Assembly (NCBI GenBank): GCA_023429135.1
Contig: JAEYWD010000100.1
Location: 1-64,000, forward strand
Source: Bacteroidota bacterium
GTDB taxonomy: Bacteria > Bacteroidota > Bacteroidia > Bacteroidales > JAAUTT01
Direction of reading: 5' to 3'
Length of the DNA: 64,000 nucleotides
Shown here: piece after piece, positions 9,280-15,382 of the stretch
How the letters are laid out: each line of letters opens with the position of its first letter
Position numbering within the stretch: position 1 is the first letter of the stretch
The notes under the pieces: generated by a model
Seen by the model: only the letters and a program-made list of their open reading frames with translations
Databases searched by the model: none
What the model was told of the DNA's origin: nothing
Position numbers and translations under genes: made by a program

Positions 9280-9885
9280 ATGATAAAACAATTAGCATTA
9301 ATTACAATTTCCCTCATCTTATTTCAGAGCATAAATGCTCAGGAAGAGGAAACCAGCTACAACGAGGTGATTACATTTCATCCTTTTTACCTTGTAAATA
9401 GTGGAATCCGGATTGATTACGACCGAAAAATTGCCGGCAACCATTGGATCCAGATCTGCCCGCAGTTTTATGCTGCTGAGCAAAACGAAAACAACGATTA
9501 TAGAGGATACAATGAATTAATGGGTGTTGGGGTTTCTTTATATCACCGTATTTATCTTGGTAACAAAGCTCCTTCTCTGGGCACCTATTTTAGTTATGGT
9601 GCAACCTTCAGCCACTTCAATATGAAATACGATGAACCAACTTCGTCCCGAACAAATGCAACTTCCGAGACAAACATTAACAAATTTGGCGGTGACATTG
9701 TAATAGGGTATCAATTGAAAGCATTCGAGCGACTTATAATTGATGTATATGGCGGCCTGGGAGGCAGATATGCCGATAAAAAATTTACAGGTCCTACTCA
9801 GAAGGAATTTAACCGATATCTTTACGACTATGGATATACAGGCAACGTGATATTGGGAGGAGTACGAATTGGGTTTAGTTTTTAA
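9280..9885 (+). CDS. Outer-membrane beta-barrel-like protein, copy 1 of a tandem pair
   Basis: 201 residues with a signal peptide of about 20 residues ending at INAQ. The rest is alternating amphipathic strands, with a C-terminus ending GGVRIGFSF (terminal Phe), as expected for a small outer-membrane barrel. It shares with the next gene the blocks SGIRIDYD / NGIRIDID, QFY near residue 65 and DYGYTG-(3)-GGVRIG at the C-terminus, so the two are paralogues from a tandem duplication. It follows the LVIVD lipoprotein by 5 bases; the four genes from 8025 to 10537 look like one operon. Confidence 0.6.
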   Translation: MIKQLALITISLILFQSINAQEEETSYNEVITFHPFYLVNSGIRIDYDRKIAGNHWIQICPQFYAAEQNENNDYRGYNELMGVGVSLYHRIYLGNKAPSLGTYFSYGATFSHFNMKYDEPTSSRTNATSETNINKFGGDIVIGYQLKAFERLIIDVYGGLGGRYADKKFTGPTQKEFNRYLYDYGYTGNVILGGVRIGFSF

Positions 9886-9895
9886 ATTGAATATT

Positions 9896-10537
9896 ATGAA
9901 ACAAATAACAATTATATTTTCAATCATTTTTTGTCTGGCTACCGCATCGGTGCTGGGTCAGGAAAATGCTCCAAAGGTATTGGTTATGGGGGTTCCGCAG
10001 TATATGATTAATAACGGAATCCGGATTGATATCGATATTCCTACAAAGGATTATAAATCGTGGTGGGTTATTATGCCCCAATTTTATGTCGATGTGAACC
10101 ATTTTGAAAGGCTTGTCGAAAAAAAGTACGAACAACTCCATGGATATGGTTTATCCATTCATCGAAAAGGATTCCTTACAAAGAATCATCCTGATCAGGG
10201 AGTCTATATCAGTGGTGGTATTGGTACACAGTATTTCAATATTTTAACAAACACCGAACGATGGGCAAACTTTGATGATAATGGCTTAAATGTAATAAAG
10301 CTAACCCGCGACAATTATCATGTTTATATTAATAAAGTTCTTACAGAGGTGGTTATTGGATATCAGAAAGAAATCACAAGCAGACTATATGTAGATTTCT
10401 ATGGCGGTTTTGGACTTCGTTACAGCTTTTATAAACAGCCATCGGGTTCCGATATCAAATTTAACAAAAACATTACCGATTACGGATATACCGGAACTAT
10501 AATTACCGGAGGGGTAAGAATTGGCGTGGGATTATAA
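9896..10537 (+). CDS. Outer-membrane beta-barrel-like protein, copy 2 of a tandem pair
   Basis: The frame opens at 9869 inside the previous gene, but the ATG at 9896 gives a normal signal peptide (MKQITIIFSIIFCLATASVLGQ spans two short pieces, cleavage after about residue 21) and leaves a 10-base gap. That start is chosen (213 aa). The blocks NNGIRIDID, MPQFYVD and DYGYTGTIITGGVRIG are shared with the neighbour at 9280. The strands are clearly beta-rich and Tyr-rich. Divergence between copies is high, so the duplication is old. Function is unknown. Confidence 0.6.
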   Translation: MKQITIIFSIIFCLATASVLGQENAPKVLVMGVPQYMINNGIRIDIDIPTKDYKSWWVIMPQFYVDVNHFERLVEKKYEQLHGYGLSIHRKGFLTKNHPDQGVYISGGIGTQYFNILTNTERWANFDDNGLNVIKLTRDNYHVYINKVLTEVVIGYQKEITSRLYVDFYGGFGLRYSFYKQPSGSDIKFNKNITDYGYTGTIITGGVRIGVGL

Positions 10538-10800
10538 CTGCAAGCGACAAAGAACAAAGATATTGAATTTAACCTGCATCACTGCACAATATAGCCTCTG
10601 TCGACTATACTTTAGTTATATTTCCCAAACGCATGTTTCATAAAAAAATCTTTCCCGGAATAGAATATTTCTATACTTTTAAACCCTGAAAACCTGCTTA
10701 ACCAAAATCACGAAGATTTTTTTCTTGTGTTGTCGTCCTTATTGCAGGTTAAGTTGTCTTAAAGCAAACATTAACTTATTAACTAATTTTTTAATATTCT

Positions 10801-11535
10801 ATGAAGAAAGTTTTTAGTTTCGTGGCCGTAGCACTTACAAGCTGCTTAATTCTTAATGCTCAGCAACAAAAAAACCCTGAAAGTACCGAACTCTGGGAAC
10901 CTATTCCTCCTGTTGTAACTCCTGGAGAAATCACAGCAGCCCCTTCGGATGCCATTATACTTTTTGATGGTACAAATTTCGATCAGTGGATAAACAGTAA
11001 AGGCGAGCCCGCCGCATGGACACTCGAGAACGGTGCTATGACCGTAAAACCGGGAACTGGTACTATCCAAACCAAGCGTCCGTTTGGCGATTGCCAGCTT
11101 CACATCGAATTCCGTGAACCTTCGGTTGTGAAAGGAGAAGGACAAGGAAGAGGTAACAGTGGCATCTTCCTTCAGGGCAAATACGAATTACAGGTTCTGG
11201 ATTGCTACCAAAACAAAACTTATTCGAATGGACAAACAGCATCCATTTATAAACAGTCAATTCCTTTGGTAAATGCCTGCAAAAAACCAGGAGAATGGCA
11301 AACCTACGATATTGTTTACACAGCTCCTAAATTCGGCGAGACTGGCAGAATGATCACACCAGCGTTTATCACCGTTCTTCACAATGGTGTTTTGGTTCAG
11401 AACCATACTGCAATCTGGGGAAATACCGAATACATCGGCTCACCAAACTATTTCAAACACGATAAAGCTCCGCTTATTTTACAGGATCACGGTGATCTTG
11501 TAAGCTTCAGAAATATCTGGATAAGAGAATTATAA
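10801..11535 (+). CDS. DUF1080 family secreted protein (3-keto-disaccharide hydrolase-like)
   Basis: A 244-residue exported protein with signal peptide 1-20 (LILNAQ). The body is a single DUF1080 concanavalin-like jelly roll: FDGTNFDQW near 60, TKRPFGDCQLHIEFR near 95, RGNSGIFLQGKYELQVLD near 120, and a closing DHGDLVSFRNIWIREL. Members of this family bind or cleave glycans, and some act on 3-keto-glycosides made by GMC/Gfo-type oxidoreductases. No such partner is adjacent here, so the substrate is unknown. A 263-base AT-rich leader precedes it and a clear terminator follows at 11604. Confidence 0.85.
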   Translation: MKKVFSFVAVALTSCLILNAQQQKNPESTELWEPIPPVVTPGEITAAPSDAIILFDGTNFDQWINSKGEPAAWTLENGAMTVKPGTGTIQTKRPFGDCQLHIEFREPSVVKGEGQGRGNSGIFLQGKYELQVLDCYQNKTYSNGQTASIYKQSIPLVNACKKPGEWQTYDIVYTAPKFGETGRMITPAFITVLHNGVLVQNHTAIWGNTEYIGSPNYFKHDKAPLILQDHGDLVSFRNIWIREL

Positions 11536-11603
11536 AATAGGTGTTTAGACTGTAGAAATACGAATTTCATTTTCTATGGGCTAAAATCCTAAAATCTTAA
11601 GAT

Positions 11604-11636
11604 AAAAAGGTATTGCGTAAAGGCAGTACCTTTTTT
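11604..11636 (+). terminator. Rho-independent terminator after the DUF1080 gene
   Basis: A 13-bp stem (11604-11616 with 623-635, one G-T wobble), a 6-base loop and a run of T at 11631-11636. It lies 68 bases after the DUF1080 stop and about 105 bases before the Crp/Fnr gene. Confidence 0.8.
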
Positions 11637-11741
11637 GTTTTGGTGGGTTTCGTGTTTAAAATTCATCCGGCTATTAGTTAAACAGAATAAATGATCATCA
11701 TAAAAGGAAAAAGTTAAATTTGTAAAAACAATAACAGTGAA

Positions 11742-12437
11742 ATGAAAACCCTTTTGGAAACCGATCAGGAATTTATTTGCGATATACAGGCGCCATGTTT
11801 TAAAATGTTGATGCCCGACGAGGTGGAACTTATAAGAGCCAGCAAAACCCAAATACTTTTCCGCAAGGGAGACAACCTCACCAAGCAGGGAGCTTTTGCA
11901 TCGTATGTACTGTTTGTAATTAACGGACTTATTAAACAGTACATCGAAGGTGATGGCACCAAAAACTATAATCTGCGTATAGTTCGTCCCGGAGAATTTG
12001 TTGGGTTATCGGCCGTTTTTATGAAGAATACCTTTAATTATTCATCGGTAGCGCTTACTGATTGCCAGGTATTTTTAATTGAAAAAGACACCATGGCCAA
12101 GGTAATCAAACAAAACGGTATGTTTGGTTTTAACATAGTAAAACGCTACAGCGAACAAAACTCGAATCTTTTCGACACCCTCCGCACTGTAATTTACAAG
12201 CAGATGAACGGTCGCATGGCCGACACACTGCTTTATATCGACAGCCTGAGAGAAGAAAACAACGAGATATTCCAGCTCCTTTCCAGGAAAGACATTGCAG
12301 AGTTTGCCGGCATCTCCACCGAAAGCGCCGTAAAACTCCTTAAAAGCTTTGAAAAAGATGGATTAATAACCCTTCAGGAAAAAGATATCATCATTGAGAA
12401 GCATAATGAACTTGTGGAGATAAGTAAGCATGGGTAG
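11742..12437 (+). CDS. Crp/Fnr-family transcriptional regulator (first of two)
   Basis: A 231-residue regulator with an N-terminal cyclic-nucleotide-binding-like barrel (about 20-135; RKGDNLTKQG, RPGEFVGLSAVF), a dimer helix, and a C-terminal winged helix (about 165-225; LSRKDIAEFAGISTESAVKLL). The cysteines at 13, 19 and 109 are not arranged as an Fnr [4Fe-4S] cluster motif, so the signal is not evident. TAAATTTG at 11715-11722 matches the -7 element 19 bases before the ATG. It marks the left edge of a variable island, with a 21-bp tandem repeat beginning 87 bases after its stop. Confidence 0.88.
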   Translation: MKTLLETDQEFICDIQAPCFKMLMPDEVELIRASKTQILFRKGDNLTKQGAFASYVLFVINGLIKQYIEGDGTKNYNLRIVRPGEFVGLSAVFMKNTFNYSSVALTDCQVFLIEKDTMAKVIKQNGMFGFNIVKRYSEQNSNLFDTLRTVIYKQMNGRMADTLLYIDSLREENNEIFQLLSRKDIAEFAGISTESAVKLLKSFEKDGLITLQEKDIIIEKHNELVEISKHG

Positions 12438-12931
12438 GAAAAGAAAGATGACAGCCAGGAGCTCGGAAATGAATGATAGGAGCTAATAAATATGCGCAGC
12501 GAATTCATGGGGTTTGTCGATGATCGTGTCGGATTAATCAGCGAGCCTGCCCGAGTGGTCAGTGAGCCTATCCGATTAGTCAGTGAGCCTATCCGAACGG
12601 TCGGCGAGCGCATCCGAATGGTCGGCGAGTAAATCCGAACGCCTGGAGAGGCAAAAATTTGAGCATACCGACAAAAAATCTACTCACTTTGAAGTGATCG
12701 CCATGCATTCTGGTCCAAACCCAGGCAAAAACAGGGCTATACATTTATTATTCAATACACTACTCAATTATCAGATTAAACACGGTTATCGCTGGTTAGC
12801 GCGCGTTTGTAACTCTGGTTAGCGCGTTTGTAACGCGTGCGGGTTAAAATATTACAAATTTTCACTTTATATTTGTCGTTACAAATGCGCCAGGTTCGGT
12901 ATAAATGGATGAAAATTATTAATTCTATAAA
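12438..12931. other. Non-coding stretch with tandem repeat and GC-rich GCGCGTTTGTAAC motifs
   Basis: No credible gene. The left half holds the 21-bp tandem repeat described separately. Around 12793-12845 the phrase GGTTAGCGCG(CG)TTTGTAAC occurs twice, and GTTACAAATGCGCCAGG follows near 12880. Both resemble parts of the duplicated intergenic elements at about 13757 and 14318. Two open frames here (12374-12613 minus, 12583-12822 plus) are open only because the repeat unit is a multiple of three without stops. Confidence 0.6.
12525..12650. repeat. 21-bp tandem repeat, six units
   Basis: Six head-to-tail 21-base units start at 12525, 12546, 12567, 12588, 12609 and 12630. The pattern is C-(C/G)-T-A-TCCGA-(TTA/ACG/ATG)-GTC-(AG/GG)-(TG/CG)-AG. 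The second and third units differ least, and the outer units are eroded. The unit is a multiple of 3 but no convincing reading frame crosses it. It could be a slippage-prone minisatellite or a protein-binding array. Confidence 0.85.
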
Positions 12932-13291
12932 ATGGGAAAAAAGGATATAACCAACCTTGTAATAGTTATAGTTGCATTGGCGATTTTAATATATTTCTTT
13001 TCTTTTTCACAATCTCGAAAAAGGATGTATTCTAAATTGGAGAGTTCTGGAATAACAGATACGGCTACCATTATCCGTGAATTTGTGGGAGCCAAAAAAA
13101 GGTTATACTTTGAGTATGTTTTTAATGCAAAAGGTTAAAGGTATAATGGATTTCTTCAATATTCCCCAAGTAACGGCATGATATCAATTGGAGATTCTTT
13201 TCTTGTAAGATATTTGCCCGATAATCCCGATGAAATAAATAGATTAATTGAAAGCGAGGACTATAGCTTAATTAAAGTTTCTATTCGATAG
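12932..13291 (+). pseudogene. Small membrane protein gene interrupted by an in-frame TAA
   Basis: The first 68 codons encode an N-terminal transmembrane helix (about 8-27) followed by a DUF3592-like segment (GITDTATIIREFVG, YFEYVFNAKG). A TAA at 13136-13138 then stops the frame. Beyond it the same frame continues without a shift for 50 sense codons (RYNGFLQYSPSNG, FLVRYLPDNPDEINRLIES) to TAG at 13289-13291. This is plainly the missing C-terminal half, giving a 119-codon gene with one nonsense codon. AAA to TAA is the simplest explanation. The family link is a resemblance only. Recoding or a sequencing error are alternatives. Confidence 0.8.
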
Positions 13292-13372
13292 ATTGTCGCT
13301 GTTCGTTGGACTGTTTTATCGACATCATAGAAGCAGGCTGGGTCTGCAAGTAAAAGATAAATAACTCTTAAT

Positions 13373-13606
13373 ATGATTCTTTTTTTATTTTTTATCATAA
13401 GTACATATTTTAATATTATAGCCTTCAAAGCTTATAAAGAGCTATTTTCGAAATATAATGTAGAGAAAGAAAAGGGGACATCATTGAAATATTCTGTTAT
13501 CATAACTGGAAATGAAGATGCAATAAAATTATATAAGAGAGCTTCTTTGCATACGAAATTAGGACTGTTGGCTCTTTTATCAGGAATTCTATTTTATGTA
13601 TTCTAA
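13373..13606 (+). CDS. Small hypothetical membrane protein
   Basis: 77 residues: an N-terminal hydrophobic helix (about 1-17), a polar charged middle (FKAYKELFSKYNVEKEKG, about 18-60) and a second helix at the C-terminus (GLLALLSGILFYVF). It has no recognised domain. It sits in the AT-rich island between the broken gene at 12932 and the hairpin cluster at 13691, with no operon partner. It may be an orphan immunity-type or island gene; this is an inference from size and context. Confidence 0.45.
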   Translation: MILFLFFIISTYFNIIAFKAYKELFSKYNVEKEKGTSLKYSVIITGNEDAIKLYKRASLHTKLGLLALLSGILFYVF

Positions 13607-13690
13607 AAGTTATTAAATCCCAATTTCTCGTTAAATTCGTAACAAATATGTAAGTATGAATATAGCACAGATTAAACAGGAACCACCGCT

Positions 13691-13713
13691 AAGCGGATTT
13701 TGCAAATCCGCTT
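13691..13713. repeat. REP-like hairpin 1 (perfect 10-bp stem)
   Basis: AAGCGGATTT (13691-13700) and AAATCCGCTT (13704-13713) are exact inverse complements around a 3-base TGC loop. The core is shared with the two hairpins downstream. Confidence 0.8.
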
Positions 13714-13724
13714 GAAACAACATA

Positions 13725-13737
13725 GGATTTGTAATCC
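13725..13737. repeat. REP-like hairpin 2
   Basis: GGATT (13725-13729), loop TGT, AATCC (13733-13737). It is a shortened version of hairpin 1, 11 bases after it. Confidence 0.6.
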
Positions 13738-13756
13738 GGTTTTAATTGATCATCCT

Positions 13757-13875
13757 TCGATGACGCGGATTGGCAATCCGTGCCTTGTATAAAACCGTCG
13801 TTTGTAACGACATTTGAGTAACCGGTCTAAAAACGAATTGGGTTATGCACGCGTTATAATGCCCTAGCTAAGATA
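13757..13875. repeat. Duplicated intergenic element, copy A
   Basis: It shares blocks in order with copy B at 14318-14430: CGTGCCTTGT / GGGCCTTGTCT, AAACCGTCGTTT-(1)-TAAC, AAtTGaaTTGGGTTATGCACGCGTT-type core, and CTAGCTaAG. It sits directly before the small membrane gene at 13909. Confidence 0.7.
13764..13782. repeat. REP-like hairpin 3
   Basis: CGGATT (13766-13771), loop GGC, AATCCG (13775-13780), extended by a G-T wobble and a C-G pair to 13764-13782. It is embedded in the left end of the duplicated intergenic element. Confidence 0.65.
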
Positions 13876-13908
13876 ATAAGGCCGTTATGAAGTGAAATTA
13901 AAGAAGAT

Positions 13909-14283
13909 ATGAATACATTTGTATTGTTCGACTATATATTTTATAGAATTGCATACTTTGAAGAAAAGAATTATTATCACATAACAGGTGGGGAGTTTTC
14001 AGGTATAATATATTTAAGTGCTTTTCAATTTTTGAATGTTCTTAGTTTGTTGGATATTTTTAAACCTATTGATAACATAATAAGAAATCAGCCTTTGGTT
14101 TTTATTTTAGGATTTGTATTTATTTGGGGGCTCAATTTTTTTCGATATCAAAAGATAGTTAAATACACGGAACTCTCTTTAAAGTGGGAAAAAGAGACTA
14201 GAAAAATAAGAATAATCAAGGCAATCTGTATTTTGTGTTATTTCTCATTATCGTTTTTTTTATTTTTCTACTTGTTGTTGTGA
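13909..14283 (+). CDS. Hypothetical three-helix membrane protein
   Basis: 124 residues with hydrophobic helices at about 31-50, 60-80 and 102-124, and short basic loops (FFRYQKIVK, KETRKIRIIK) that favour a cytoplasmic position. It has no recognisable family. The codon use is very AT-rich compared with core genes such as uvrA. The gene is bracketed by the two copies of the duplicated intergenic element, which suggests it arrived or duplicates as a gene-plus-element unit. Function is unknown. Confidence 0.5.
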   Translation: MNTFVLFDYIFYRIAYFEEKNYYHITGGEFSGIIYLSAFQFLNVLSLLDIFKPIDNIIRNQPLVFILGFVFIWGLNFFRYQKIVKYTELSLKWEKETRKIRIIKAICILCYFSLSFFLFFYLLL

Positions 14284-14317
14284 TCCTAATTTATTGGACA
14301 ATCTTAGATAGCATTTC

Positions 14318-14430
14318 CGCTGCTGGCGCGCATTGTAACCCGGGCCTTGTCTAAACCGTCGTTTATAACAAACAAAACTTCTAAATTGAATTGGTTATGC
14401 ACGCGTTACAAACGCACTAGCTGAGGCTGG
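14318..14430. repeat. Duplicated intergenic element, copy B
   Basis: Homologous to copy A at 13757-13875, with the strongest identity over the ACCGTCGTTTATAAC block and the TTGGTTATGCACGCGTTA core (about 14390-14408). It precedes the secreted small protein at 14510. In this copy the hairpin-3 position is replaced by GGCGCGCATTGTAACCC. Confidence 0.7.
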
Positions 14431-14509
14431 TAAATGAATGTTAGGAAAGAGTAACTGACATATTTTTGGAGGGCAAAACAAGGTATAGGTATATAAATAA
14501 ATCTGGACA

Positions 14510-14914
14510 ATGAAATTATTGCCAATAACAATCTTTATTTTTATTCAGTTTATTTCCTACTCTCAAGAAAAGTCAGTCCAAGGGATAGATGATCAAGGTC
14601 TTGACTATTCAACACCTCATTATCATAAAAAATACTTATTGGATAAATCCGATGAGACTATACGTCTGATAGCTTTTTATGGAGATTCAATAATCGAACA
14701 CTCCCCAAAGGTCTATAAAAGGAATAATAGCCAATGGATATTTGATAACCACTATGGTTACAAAGAAATAGGAAAGTTTGAAAAATATAAAATATCCATT
14801 TTTAAAAGACAAATAATAGTTAAAGCTTGTGGAAAACGATATGTCCTAATGAAAAAAGTTGGGAAATGGCAATATTTTAATAATGATATTATATTTAAAG
14901 AAGAACAAGAATAA
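14510..14914 (+). CDS. Small secreted hypothetical protein
   Basis: 134 residues with a signal peptide of about 18 residues (LPITIFIFIQFISYSQ). The mature part is Lys/Tyr-rich and beta-like (IIEHSPKVYKRNNSQW, YVLMKKVGKWQYFN). No cysteine pair or known domain is seen. It lies at the right side of the island, 80 bases after repeat copy B and convergent with the toxin remnant at 14931. It could be a periplasmic immunity-type orphan, but no toxin is near and that remains a guess. Confidence 0.5.
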   Translation: MKLLPITIFIFIQFISYSQEKSVQGIDDQGLDYSTPHYHKKYLLDKSDETIRLIAFYGDSIIEHSPKVYKRNNSQWIFDNHYGYKEIGKFEKYKISIFKRQIIVKACGKRYVLMKKVGKWQYFNNDIIFKEEQE

Positions 14915-14930
14915 AAACTCTAGCTTGTGC

Positions 14931-15086
14931 TCATTTACACCTCCAATAATGGTTAATAGAATTCGATCCATTTGAATCCGCAGGTTTTCTAAGGTTAACG
15001 GAATCTACATGCAATACTTCCTCAAAGAACTGACTTAAAATTTGAGTCAATCTCCATGATAGATTAGCATCCAGAAGTATTTTCAT
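14931..15086 (-). pseudogene. Truncated DUF5615 PIN-like toxin remnant
   Basis: The 51-codon frame starts ATG at 15086, directly abutting the DUF433 stop (TAAATG). The first about 37 residues (MKILLDANLSWRLTQIL, VLHVDSVNLRKPAD) match the N-terminus of DUF5615 PIN-like proteins, including the Asp of LLDANLS that binds metal. After RKPAD the sequence diverges and stops, while intact members continue for about 70-80 more residues with the IW-x-YA and TNDEDF motifs. The toxin is therefore probably broken by a deletion. The family assignment rests on motif recognition. Confidence 0.7.
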
Positions 15087-15290
15087 TTATGCAGCTATCA
15101 ATTTGATAATTTCTTCGCGGTTGGCGGCAAACCATAAGGCAGCCCTTATATGGATTTCTTCCAATGATGGATAATCCTGGAGAATTTCCTGATTTGTCAT
15201 TCCGGATGCAAGCCATTGCAATATATCCGATATTGCTATTCGGGTTCCTTTTATACAAGGTTTCCCAAAACGTATGTCCGGATCCATCAT
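15087..15290 (-). CDS. DUF433 antitoxin-like protein
   Basis: A 67-residue cytoplasmic protein matching DUF433: GKPCIKGTRIAISDILQWLASGM followed by EILQDYPSLEEIHIRAAL. This winged-helix-like family is found as the antitoxin partner upstream of DUF5615 PIN-domain toxins. Here the order is kept and the downstream ORF begins at the next base, but the toxin is truncated, so this may be an orphaned antitoxin. A second ATG follows the first directly (MMD); either could be used. Confidence 0.85.
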   Translation of the reverse strand: MMDPDIRFGKPCIKGTRIAISDILQWLASGMTNQEILQDYPSLEEIHIRAALWFAANREEIIKLIAA

Positions 15291-15382
15291 AATATATTCA
15301 GTAAGATTGATCTTGCTGCGATTAAATCTATATTATTATAATTTTTTATACTATAATCTCTAAAGCCCAAGCGCAGAAAACC

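Larger units (their letters stand above)
13607..13908. other. Intergenic stretch holding three REP-like hairpins and one copy of a duplicated element
   Basis: About 300 bases without a gene. Three hairpins with a shared GGATT-(3)-AATCC core lie at 13691-13782, and the duplicated element shared with 14318-14430 covers about 13757-13875. Nothing coding is seen. Confidence 0.65.

Noticed and set aside
12525..12650. CRISPR array
   Set aside because: The units abut without spacers of constant length and no cas genes are present.
12374..12822. Two open frames across the 21-bp repeat (about 79 residues on each strand)
   Set aside because: They consist of repeat-derived heptads such as IGSLTNR and depend only on a stop-free unit of 21 bases; no start signal or other support was seen.
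13757..14430. Integron attC sites
   Set aside because: The copies lack a clear GTTRRRY/RYYYAAC pair and no integrase is in the window, so only a cassette-like arrangement is claimed.
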